Part shown: piece after piece, positions 1 to 7,046 of the stretch
Numbering within the stretch: position 1 is the stretch's first letter
Layout: the number at the start of each line of letters is the position of its first letter
Assembly (NCBI GenBank): GCA_903830915.1
Contig: CAIKVR010000073.1
Span: 1-47,066, forward strand
DNA length: 47,066 nt
Source: an uncultured Bacteroidales bacterium
Lineage (GTDB): Bacteria > Bacteroidota > Bacteroidia > Bacteroidales > Paludibacteraceae
Direction: 5' to 3'
Notes under the pieces: generated by a model
What the model saw: only the letters and a program-made list of their open reading frames with translations
The model's database searches: none
What the model was told of the DNA's origin: nothing
Made by a program: the position numbers and the translations under genes

Positions 1-205
1 CTCGCGAGACCCGATTCAGATCAGCAATAAATTCTCAAAAATAGCAACATTATAAAAGTAAAGACGACTTCGTAATATGGAAATTGAAAATTCTATATTA
101 ATGTATTAAATTACATGGTAGCAACAGGTTTTTTGTTGTTATTTTGCAGCTATATTGTTCCAACACGGATTTAATGCACATTCCATAATTTATTATAACT
201 ATTCT
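1..205. other. Non-coding left edge
   Basis: No gene is supported here. The stretch is AT-rich and precedes the GH43-like gene. An 11-base string around 61-71 recurs near 40938, where it forms one arm of an inverted repeat. No convincing complete promoter was found. Confidence 0.5.
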
Positions 206-1267
206 ATGAAGCACCAACGCTTATTGATTCTTTTCTTTTCCGTTCTGCTCACGGTTAATGGCTTTGCAGATAAGAAGCTAAAACTCCCATCCGAAAAGAA
301 TATGGCAGCCTATCTGATGGTTTATTTCAAAGACGATACGCATGGATTATACTTTGCCTTGAGTAAAGATGGCTACAGTTTTACGGATGTAAACAATGGG
401 AAGCCCATTATTGCCGGTGATACCATTGCTGAACAAAAAGGAATTCGCGACCCATACATTATGCGTGGTGCAGATGGAATGTTTTACATGGCACTCACCG
501 ATTTGCATATCTATGCTCAGAAAATGGGCTATCGTCAGACAGAGTGGGAGCGGGATGGCAAAGAGTTTGGTTGGGGAAACAACCGTGGTTTGGTATTACT
601 GAAATCGCCTGACTTAATCCACTGGTCACACTCGGTGCTTCGGGTGGATAAAGCTTTTCCTGAACTGGCAAACATTGGTTGCGCATGGGCTCCCGAAATG
701 ATTTACGACGAAAACAAAGGCAAAATAATGTTGTATTTTAGTATGCGTTTTGGTAATGCAAAGTGCAAAGTATATTATACCTACATGAACAAAGATTTCA
801 CCCAGCTGGAGATTTCTCCCAAATGTATTCTCGAATATCCCGAAGGAAAGGAATATATTGATGCCGACATTACCAAGGTGGGCAACAAATATCACCTGTT
901 TATTTGTTCGCACAACGGCGGGGCGCATGTTGAACAAGCCATTTCCGATTCGATAAATTCAGGATATAAATTGATAGAAAAGCGTTGCGATGGAGAAAAA
1001 AGTGGTTGTGAAGCTCCAACGGTTTATAAACGAATCGGGCAAAACAAATGGGTACTTATCTATGATATTTATTCTATTCATCCTCACAACTTTGGGTTTA
1101 GCGAAACCACCGATTTTGAGAATTTCAACTATTTAGGTCATTTCAATGAAGGAGTGATGAAAACGACTAATTTCTCTATCCCCAAACATCCTGCTGTTAT
1201 TCTGATTACAAAGAAAGAAGCTGAAAAGTTAGCTGCAAAATGGAAGTTGGAAATGAAGTTCAAATAA
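206..1267 (+). CDS. Secreted GH43-like glycoside hydrolase
   Basis: Predicted five-bladed beta-propeller glycosidase of the GH43 superfamily (353 aa), whose members mostly release arabinose or xylose from plant polysaccharides. I chose the ATG at 206 rather than the open frame from 155, because it gives a clean signal peptide (MKHQRLLILFFSVLLTVNGFA). Blade-like motifs in order are RDPYIMRG (D82), LLKSPDLIHWS (about 132-142), WAPEMIYDE (about 161-169), DADITKVGNKYHLF (D219/D221) and CEAPTVY (E269). D82, one of the later Asp residues and E269 are candidates for base, pKa modulator and acid, but I could not align them with certainty. It stands alone, convergent with the SOUL gene. Arabinosidase activity would suit the RG-I locus, although subfamily and substrate are not resolved. 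Confidence 0.78.
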   Translation: MKHQRLLILFFSVLLTVNGFADKKLKLPSEKNMAAYLMVYFKDDTHGLYFALSKDGYSFTDVNNGKPIIAGDTIAEQKGIRDPYIMRGADGMFYMALTDLHIYAQKMGYRQTEWERDGKEFGWGNNRGLVLLKSPDLIHWSHSVLRVDKAFPELANIGCAWAPEMIYDENKGKIMLYFSMRFGNAKCKVYYTYMNKDFTQLEISPKCILEYPEGKEYIDADITKVGNKYHLFICSHNGGAHVEQAISDSINSGYKLIEKRCDGEKSGCEAPTVYKRIGQNKWVLIYDIYSIHPHNFGFSETTDFENFNYLGHFNEGVMKTTNFSIPKHPAVILITKKEAEKLAAKWKLEMKFK

Positions 1268-1418
1268 CGATACGTCTGCTCTCCGGTCAGTTTTTTGATG
1301 GCGGGTAAAAAACAAATTATTTTCAACCATTTTTTATAATTTCAATAACATGCTGGTGTACATTTGCAAAGTGTTCCAATAAGTTTGTTTTCAAAAATAA
1401 AACTAAAGTTAGTTTTGA

Positions 1419-2015
1419 TTATTTGTTCCACTCAATCGAAACTACAATTTCATTCCTTCGACCAATAAACTGATAGGGAGGATTGTAACCTAAAAACCTG
1501 AAATGTCCGATGGTTTTAATTCCTTTTTCATTCAGAATATTTTTCAGCTTTTCAGAATAGAAGTTGATCTTTTCGTCATTGGCGTAACCTCCGAAACGAA
1601 TTACTGCGGCATATTCATCGGGAACTTCCTGAATTTTTACTGACTCATCTTTTGGATTAGGTAAATTTGCTTTATTGTAGGCCGAAGGCATCACAAAACT
1701 CATTGTGGAAAGCGTATCGTTTACATCCATGTGAACCGGTGAAGTCATTGATATATGAACAGACGATTCATTGTTTCCGAAAATATATCCCGCCAGTTTT
1801 CTGAAACCAGGTGAGGATAAATCCCTGTAATTGTTTGCTTTGGATTCGATGGTAGCTAATGTAGCAGCAGGATAAAACCGTATCTCAAAATCTTTGTCTT
1901 TCTGTAATACGGAATATCTTTGTTCTTCGGTTTTATTGGTTGCCATAATAACAATTGATTGAAACAGAACGAAAAACAAGAAAAGTACTATTAATGCTAT
2001 TCTTAATTTTTTCAT
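1419..2015 (-). CDS. SOUL family haem-binding protein
   Basis: A 198-aa protein matching the SOUL/HEBP haem-binding family. One N-terminal hydrophobic segment (about residues 5-24) would anchor it in the membrane or act as an uncleaved signal. The family core follows: YSVLQKDKDFEIRFYPAATLAT, FRKLAGYIFGNNES, the MTSPVHM motif, MSFVMPS, and a C-terminal IGHFRFLGYNPPYQFIGRRNEI block. The MTSPV and NPP motifs are characteristic of SOUL proteins. It lies 86 bp downstream of the alpha/beta hydrolase in the same direction and probably shares its transcript. The physiological role in bacteria is not well established, so haem or porphyrin binding is inferred from the family. Confidence 0.88.
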   Translation of the reverse strand: MKKLRIALIVLFLFFVLFQSIVIMATNKTEEQRYSVLQKDKDFEIRFYPAATLATIESKANNYRDLSSPGFRKLAGYIFGNNESSVHISMTSPVHMDVNDTLSTMSFVMPSAYNKANLPNPKDESVKIQEVPDEYAAVIRFGGYANDEKINFYSEKLKNILNEKGIKTIGHFRFLGYNPPYQFIGRRNEIVVSIEWNK

Positions 2016-2101
2016 TGCTAGAGTTGTTTATTTTACATTTAAACAAATCATTCAGTCAAAAGTTGTTTTACTTAAGTAAATAGTATTATTGATAGAAACT
2101 A

Positions 2102-2977
2102 TTAATCAGCATTTATGAAGTCAATCGCAATTTGTAAGGCCTTTTTTGCTTCGGGAATAGGGAAAACTACCCAATCATGTTGCATACCTGGAAACTCATG
2201 AAAATTGAAATTTCCTACACTCTTTACTTTTTCTGCCAACAATTTACAATCTGGATAAAATAATTCATCCGACCCGAAGAAAACCAGCGTTTCACCTAAG
2301 CCGTTCAAATCACCGTTAATCGGCGAAAGCAGGTAATTGCTCGCATCATCGCCCGCTGCATATTTTCTTCCGGCTTCAATCAAACCATTTAAAGGTAGTA
2401 GATTGTCTTTAAGCACCAGCTTTTTAATCCCGGGATTTTGCATCGAAAGATCGAGCCATGGAGAAAAGAGAACGAGCTTACTGGGTTGAATCAATGCTTT
2501 TTCTTTTTGCAATTTTTGTGTGAAAGCCAGTGCCAGTCCGCCACCTGCCGAATCGCCCATCAGCATAAACCTATCATTTGGAAATGTGCTGATAAGCCTG
2601 TCAAACGATTGTTGAACCATCTCAAATGTTTGCTTATAATTACACTCCGGGGCAAGAGGATAATCTATATAAGAAACCTTACAGTTTGTTTCCCGAACGA
2701 TAGTTTCAATGATTTTCCAATGCATGGCACTTCCTTCAACCACATAAGCGCCACCGTGAAAGAATAAAATGTGGGTGTTTTCTGCAAGATTACTGGGTTG
2801 AACAGTCACAACCGATTTACTCATTACCTGAAATTCAGTAACATTGAATTTAGCTTTTAAATGCTTCGGAGTCAATGGTTTTGTTGATCTTACTGAATTT
2901 TGGAAGGATTTTTCTACTAACTTTTTTGCATTTGTTATTCCCAGAAAGAAAGTAATGAATTTAGCTTGAACTGACAT
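2102..2977 (-). CDS. Alpha/beta hydrolase, HSL-like esterase family
   Basis: A 291-aa alpha/beta hydrolase of the hormone-sensitive-lipase type (alpha/beta hydrolase 3 family). It has the oxyanion-hole motif HGGAY (74-78), the nucleophile elbow GDSAGGG with Ser143, a likely catalytic Asp237 in GSDELF, and His267 in MQHDW, so the catalytic triad looks complete. It would hydrolyse short-chain or medium-chain esters; the natural substrate is unknown. There is no clear signal peptide, so it is probably cytoplasmic. A near-consensus promoter lies upstream at 3043-3074, and the SOUL gene follows 86 bp downstream. It is divergent from the NTF2-like/SDR/CrtI-like genes, which suggests shared control with them. 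Confidence 0.88.
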   Translation of the reverse strand: MSVQAKFITFFLGITNAKKLVEKSFQNSVRSTKPLTPKHLKAKFNVTEFQVMSKSVVTVQPSNLAENTHILFFHGGAYVVEGSAMHWKIIETIVRETNCKVSYIDYPLAPECNYKQTFEMVQQSFDRLISTFPNDRFMLMGDSAGGGLALAFTQKLQKEKALIQPSKLVLFSPWLDLSMQNPGIKKLVLKDNLLPLNGLIEAGRKYAAGDDASNYLLSPINGDLNGLGETLVFFGSDELFYPDCKLLAEKVKSVGNFNFHEFPGMQHDWVVFPIPEAKKALQIAIDFINAD

Positions 2978-3042
2978 AGATTAGCTATAATAAGATGGAT
3001 ATGAACTTTGTGATTATTGTGTTGTTTTAAAATTTAAACGTT

Positions 3043-3074
3043 CAAAAGTAACGATTCCGCTTAATTGTAGCAAA
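3043..3074 (-). promoter_or_regulatory. Promoter for hydrolase and SOUL genes
   Basis: On the minus strand TTTG (3074-3071), a 20-bp spacer and TACTTTTG (3050-3043) match the Bacteroidota -33/-7 promoter pattern. The predicted leader before the ATG at 2977 is about 60 nt. Confidence 0.65.
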
Positions 3075-3105
3075 AAATCGTACTTTTTTTATTTGGAAAT
3101 ATGAT

Positions 3106-3113
3106 TATCTTTG
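3106..3113 (+). promoter_or_regulatory. -7 box of the NTF2-like/SDR/CrtI-like operon
   Basis: TATCTTTG matches TAnnTTTG, 26 bp before the ATG at 3140. Only a T-run is present at the -33 position. It lies close to the opposing promoter at 3043-3074, so the two may interfere or be co-regulated. Confidence 0.5.
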
Positions 3114-3139
3114 TGTAAAGTTAAAATACAAATTATTCC

Positions 3140-3592
3140 ATGAAAGAAAATTCAGCATTAAAGCCTATCAGTATTGAAATGGTCAAAGAATTATGGTCAA
3201 AGACTTACAATACCGAGGGGAAACCGGACTGGTCGCATATTTTTCCATATTATCACAAGGATATTGTGTTTCAGGACACTATTCAGCGTATCGAAGGAAT
3301 TGAAGATTTTACGGCCATGTGCAATCGGTTGACTAAACGAACTCACCAGTTGAATATGGAAATTGTATCGATTGCACAAAACGAGAATATCATTATTTTC
3401 GACTGGATTATGACCATGATGTTCAAAAAATACCCCAGCACACCGATGTATGGTTCTACCAAACTGACCATTAGCGAAGATGGTTATATTTTGCAACAGC
3501 GTGATTATTACGACCTTTGGGGCGATATTTTTAATAATATCCCGCATTGGAATAAAATGTATCGTAATTTTTTAATTAAGAAATTTGGATAA
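3140..3592 (+). CDS. NTF2/SnoaL-like protein
   Basis: A 150-aa protein with the look of the NTF2-like/SnoaL-like cone fold. It has an N-terminal helix (ISIEMVKELWSKTYN), an ...YYHKDIVFQDTIQRIEGIEDF stretch typical of the fold's first strand and helix, and C-terminal strands ending in LQQRDYYDLWGDIF. Such proteins act as small-molecule isomerases, hydrolases or binding partners, and the sequence alone does not fix an activity. It is the first gene of a probable operon with the SDR (113 bp later) and the CrtI-like oxidoreductase. A substrate-binding role alongside those two redox enzymes is plausible but inferred. No signal peptide is seen. Confidence 0.72.
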   Translation: MKENSALKPISIEMVKELWSKTYNTEGKPDWSHIFPYYHKDIVFQDTIQRIEGIEDFTAMCNRLTKRTHQLNMEIVSIAQNENIIIFDWIMTMMFKKYPSTPMYGSTKLTISEDGYILQQRDYYDLWGDIFNNIPHWNKMYRNFLIKKFG

Positions 3593-3674
3593 ATTCATTT
3601 ACTATTTATTCATTTTGCAGTTACTATTTTTGTTTAAAATAAAATTCAAATAAATTAAATACACACTAAAAATT

Positions 3675-3696
3675 CCCCCTTTAGGGGGTTAGGGGG
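3675..3696 (+). repeat. 22-bp G/C-run interspersed repeat before the SDR gene
   Basis: The sequence CCCCCTTTAGGGGG followed by TTAGGGGG ends 9 bases before the ATG at 3706. A close relative is read in frame inside the GH2 gene at 12582-12603. CCCCCTTTAGGGGG is nearly self-complementary and could fold over the ribosome-binding region of the SDR. Confidence 0.75.
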
Positions 3697-3705
3697 CAGA
3701 TTAAT

Positions 3706-4644
3706 ATGAAATACAAATTTCCACCTGAATTAGATTTTATTCGTGCCGGTCGGCTTCCACAAAAAGTGTCAACCACACCAATGGACGGAAAAGTTTGTGT
3801 GATTACCGGAACAACTTCCGGTGTTGGTTATCAGGCAGCTATCCGTTTGGCAAAAGCCGGAGCAAAAATTGTGACCATTGTTCGCAGTAAAGATAAGGCC
3901 GAAAAACTTTGTGCAGAACTTCGAAGTTTATCTGCTTATGAACCTGATTATTATATAGCTGATTTTTCAAACCTGAGTGAACTGAGAAAGGCTACCGAAG
4001 CCATTCTACTCAACTATCCGCATATTGATGTGCTGGTAAATAATGCCGGAGTACACATGACCACACGCCAACTCACGGTAGATGGATACGAAACTGCTTT
4101 TGCTGTGAATCATCTGGCTTCGTTTCTGGTAACCAGTTTGTTGCTGAAACGAATGGTTGAAAGTGCACCATCACGCATTATTCAGGTAAATTCTGAAGGT
4201 CACCGTTTCAATGGCTTGAAGATTGATGATCTGAACTGGGATAATCGTAAATACGGTGGTTATGGCGGTTATGGTGCATCAAAAACAGCTCAATTAATGA
4301 CCGTTTGGGAACTGAATGATTTGCTGTATGGAAAGGGTGTAACCATCAATGCTATGCATCCCGGAGCAGTAAAATCGAATATCGGAACAAACAATGGCAT
4401 CTTATATAATATGTTTTCAAAATACTTGATTCAACCAACGCTCAAAAGTCCTGAAATATCGGGCGATGCTATTTATTATTTAGCTTCCTCACCCGAAATG
4501 GAAGGTATAAGCGGAAAGTTTTATAACCTCACTAACGAGGAAATACCTGCACCGCATGCTCTTAACAGAGAACTTGGCAAACAGATTTTTCAGCGTAGCA
4601 AAGAATTAGTTCATTTGGATAAGTCAGACGTATATGAAATATGA
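3706..4644 (+). CDS. Short-chain dehydrogenase/reductase
   Basis: Classical SDR enzyme (312 aa) using NAD(H) or NADP(H) for alcohol/ketone interconversion. It has the Rossmann motif TGTTSGVG (34-41), NNAG (112-115), a catalytic Ser163 in VNSEGH, and Tyr189/Lys193 in YGASK. Overall it resembles retinol-dehydrogenase-like or WW-oxidoreductase-like SDRs. The N-terminal 25 residues precede the fold and show no signal peptide. It overlaps the next gene by 11 bp, which is good evidence of translational coupling. A 22-bp interspersed repeat sits 9 bases upstream of the ATG. The substrate is unknown. A lipid or isoprenoid alcohol/ketone would fit the CrtI-like neighbour, but that is inference. Confidence 0.88.
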   Translation: MKYKFPPELDFIRAGRLPQKVSTTPMDGKVCVITGTTSGVGYQAAIRLAKAGAKIVTIVRSKDKAEKLCAELRSLSAYEPDYYIADFSNLSELRKATEAILLNYPHIDVLVNNAGVHMTTRQLTVDGYETAFAVNHLASFLVTSLLLKRMVESAPSRIIQVNSEGHRFNGLKIDDLNWDNRKYGGYGGYGASKTAQLMTVWELNDLLYGKGVTINAMHPGAVKSNIGTNNGILYNMFSKYLIQPTLKSPEISGDAIYYLASSPEMEGISGKFYNLTNEEIPAPHALNRELGKQIFQRSKELVHLDKSDVYEI

Positions 4645-6247
4645 TGCAATAGTTGTTGGTGGAGGAATTGCCGGACTCACGGCTGCGGCTTATCTGGCAC
4701 GTGCAGGTAAGTCGGTAGTGCTTTTTGAGCGGCAAACTAAAGTGGGCGGACTGGTACAAACCTTTGATAGAAATGGAATATATTTTGACGGAGGGCTGAG
4801 ATCAATAGAAAATTCAGGGATTGTGTTTCCAATGCTTAAGCAGTTAGGCATTGATATTGAGTTTACTAAGAGCGATATTTCCATTGGCATTGCCGAGAGT
4901 GTGTTGAAACTAAAAGGCAAGGAGAGCGTAGCCGAATATGAAGAATTTCTAAAAGCCCAATATCCCGATAATGCCAACGATGTTTCGGCGATTATTCTCG
5001 AAATAAAGAAAATAATGGGTTACATGGATGTGCTTTACGGCATTGATAATCCGGCTTTTCTGAATATGGCCGAAGACCGTGAGTACCTGATGAAAGTGAT
5101 TATGCCCTGGATGTTTAAATTTATTTTTACTATCCGAAAAATTAAGAAATTACAGAAACCGGTGGAAGATTATTTAAAAAAGTTCACATCGAATCAGGCT
5201 CTGATTGACATTATTGCTCAGCATTTCTTCCAAAAAACGCCCACCTCATTCGCTTTGAGCTATTTTAGTTTATACCTCGATTATCACTATCCAAAAGGCG
5301 GCACAGCTACACTCATAAAGAAACTAGAAGAGTATATAACAGAACATGGTGCTGTGATTAAAACATCTGTGACAATTCAAAGTTTACAGCCCGAGGAAAA
5401 ATATGTAGTTGACACTGAAGGAAACCGAACAGATTACAGCAATCTGATTTGGGCGGGCGATTTGAAGCAAATGTACAATATCATTCCGCTTGAAAATCTG
5501 AAAAACAGTAAACTAATCAGTAAGATTAAGGAAAAACGGTCGTTACTGAAGGACCTGAAAGGTGGTGATTCGGTATTTACAGTTTATTTGTCGGTGCAGG
5601 AAAAGAAAGCCTATTTTGAAAAGATTTGCACCGGACATTTTTTCTATACGCCTGATAAAAGAGGGCTATCCATTGTCAGTAAAGCTGATATTGAAGAGTT
5701 TTTAAATGCTAAAACCATTGATAAAGACAATGTTGAACTGAAAAATAAAGTCAAAAAATACCTCGAAGATTATTTCCGGCTAAACACCTTCGAAATTGCC
5801 ATTCCCGTTTTGCGCGATGCGGATTTAGCCCCCGAAGGTCAAGCCGGATTGGTAGTTAGTTTACTTTATGATTACAGCCTGAGTAAAAAGATTGACGAAT
5901 TTGGCTGGACGGCTGAAATCAAGGAGTTTCTAGAGCAAATAACCATTCAGATTCTCGATGAAAGCATATTCCCCGGACTGAAAGACAAAGTCATCGGTTG
6001 TTTTTCTTCGTCACCGCTTACTATCGAAAAACTGACTGGAAATACACAGGGTGGAATAACCGGTTGGGCATTCACCAATCCGTACATGCCAGCTGTGAGT
6101 AGCATGCTTGGAATAGCAAAATCGGTTGAAACACCATTACCATATATTTATCAGGCGGGGCAATGGACTTATAGTCCCGCAGGTTTACCTATTTCTATTC
6201 TTACCGGTAAACTAGCTTCAGATAATGTGTTGAAAAACCAAAGATAA
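4634..6247 (+). CDS. CrtI-like FAD-dependent oxidoreductase
   Basis: A 537-aa protein of the phytoene desaturase / carotenoid isomerase / NAD(P)-FAD amine-oxidase-like superfamily. The N-terminal dinucleotide-binding signature is VVGGGIAGLTAAAYLARAGK (7-26), followed by an acidic FAD-ribose residue in VVLFER and the GGLVQTF loop typical of CrtI relatives. The C-terminus has GxWTYSPAGLPISILTGKLAS, the usual second FAD-contact block. It is the last gene of the NTF2-like/SDR set and overlaps the SDR by 11 bp. No other carotenoid gene is present (no phytoene synthase or cyclase), so a role in carotenoid synthesis is not supported. Oxidation or saturation of a polyisoprenoid or lipid is possible. 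Confidence 0.82.
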   Translation: MKYDAIVVGGGIAGLTAAAYLARAGKSVVLFERQTKVGGLVQTFDRNGIYFDGGLRSIENSGIVFPMLKQLGIDIEFTKSDISIGIAESVLKLKGKESVAEYEEFLKAQYPDNANDVSAIILEIKKIMGYMDVLYGIDNPAFLNMAEDREYLMKVIMPWMFKFIFTIRKIKKLQKPVEDYLKKFTSNQALIDIIAQHFFQKTPTSFALSYFSLYLDYHYPKGGTATLIKKLEEYITEHGAVIKTSVTIQSLQPEEKYVVDTEGNRTDYSNLIWAGDLKQMYNIIPLENLKNSKLISKIKEKRSLLKDLKGGDSVFTVYLSVQEKKAYFEKICTGHFFYTPDKRGLSIVSKADIEEFLNAKTIDKDNVELKNKVKKYLEDYFRLNTFEIAIPVLRDADLAPEGQAGLVVSLLYDYSLSKKIDEFGWTAEIKEFLEQITIQILDESIFPGLKDKVIGCFSSSPLTIEKLTGNTQGGITGWAFTNPYMPAVSSMLGIAKSVETPLPYIYQAGQWTYSPAGLPISILTGKLASDNVLKNQR

Positions 6248-6378
6248 ATTATAACATTGAATAAAACGGATTACAAATTAAAAATGTAACCCGTCAGGTA
6301 AAAACTATAATGTGTTGGCTACTAATGCAGATAGCTATTAAATGAGTTCCGTAAATCCCTCTCCAAATAGTTAAATCG

Positions 6379-6767
6379 AATCGTCAGATTAACTATATGA
6401 AAATCAAAACACAAAATCGAACCGTCAGATTAACACAAATGAAAATGGAAACAGCTTTTTTGATGGTCATATTAACTATATTTGGTTTGAAAATGGCAAT
6501 TTTGATGCTTTAATGACTTGTTTTGAATTTGAAAACTGTAAACAAACGTTTAATTTAACCGTTTTTCTTGCGAAAACAGTTAATTAGACGGTCAAATTTA
6601 CTGTTTTGAAAATCAGTTGTGTTAATCTGACCGTCATTTTTTATATTCTATTTTTACATTTACCAAAAATGACGGTCATTTTTTATAGTTGATTTTAAGA
6701 AATGCCTGGTTTGATGGTCAAATTATAACCTGACAAATTCAGAAATTCAAAATAAATGCTCAACTTA
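6379..6767. repeat. 42-bp-period array C (GAyGGTCA core)
   Basis: Units begin at 6379, 6420, 6462, 6504, 6546, 6587, 6629, 6671 and 6713, with a weak tenth at 6755, so every step is 41 or 42 bp. The best units start GAyGGTCAnATTAAC; those at 6504 and 6546 are degenerate. The core TGAC-S-GTCA is an odd palindrome. In the unit at 6671 it extends to a 19-bp palindrome (6665-6683), and units 7 and 8 form a 14-bp inverted pair (6628-6641 with 6665-6678). Stops in frame argue against coding. Confidence 0.8.
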
Positions 6768-6820
6768 GGGATGCTAATTACTAATGATAGAGACTAATGG
6801 TAAATCTCTTTAATCCCAGA

Positions 6821-6890
6821 GGTTAAAACCCTTACGCAACAAAATAATCGTCGCTATACGACTGGCTTGAATGTGTAGTACAGCAAGTGG
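6821..6890 (-). repeat. REP-like element, copy 1
   Basis: About 45 bp of near-identical core, with weaker similarity to about 70 bp, is shared with the reverse complement of 40790-40868. It contains GGTTAAAACCCTTACGCAAC and the small inverted motif CGTCGCTATACGAC. The size, dyad symmetry and intergenic position resemble REP sequences mobilised by RAYT/TnpA-REP transposases; no such transposase is in the window. Confidence 0.65.
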
Positions 6891-6932
6891 AATAGTGACT
6901 TGTTGATAATGGAAGTGATATAGAAAACACAC

Positions 6933-6957
6933 TAACAGATTTTGTAAATCTGTTAGG
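6933..6957. repeat. AT-rich hairpin
   Basis: CTAACAGATTT and its exact complement flank a 3-nt loop, giving an 11-bp perfect stem. It lies just beyond the GC-rich hairpin in the 3' region of the PL11 gene and could stop transcription from either side, or be another interspersed palindrome. Confidence 0.6.
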
Positions 6958-6977
6958 ACTGAAGACTGTGAAACAAC

Positions 6978-7010
6978 ACCGACCCCGTTGCTCTGAGCGA
7001 CGGGGTCGGT
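6978..7010. terminator. GC-rich hairpin downstream of PL11 gene 1
   Basis: ACCGACCCCGT pairs perfectly with ACGGGGTCGGT (11 bp), and GCT/AGC can extend the stem. It lies 37 bp past the PL11 stop codon. There is no good T-run on either side, so terminator function is likely but not certain. Confidence 0.6.
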
Positions 7011-7046
7011 AGTTTAAGTAGTATCCAACAGTTTAGCGAGTGATTA

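Larger units (their letters stand above)
6248..7046. other. 799-bp intergenic region made of repeats and hairpins
   Basis: No credible gene lies here. It separates the convergent CrtI-like and PL11 genes. In order it contains about 130 bp of plain AT-rich DNA, a 42-bp-period array (6379-6767), a REP-like element (about 6821-6890), an AT-rich hairpin (6933-6957) and a GC-rich hairpin (6978-7010). Translation of the array meets stops, so it is not a hidden ORF. Confidence 0.8.

Noticed and set aside
61-71. AAGACGACTTC as a terminal repeat linking the left edge with 40938
   Set aside because: Eleven bases is too short to mean much, and no matching structure surrounds it at the left edge.
155-205. 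Upstream extension of the GH43-like gene
   Set aside because: The extra 17 residues block the signal peptide; the ATG at 206 gives a normal export signal.
4634-6247. A carotenoid biosynthesis cluster
   Set aside because: Only a CrtI-like protein is present; no phytoene synthase, cyclase or hydroxylase is nearby.
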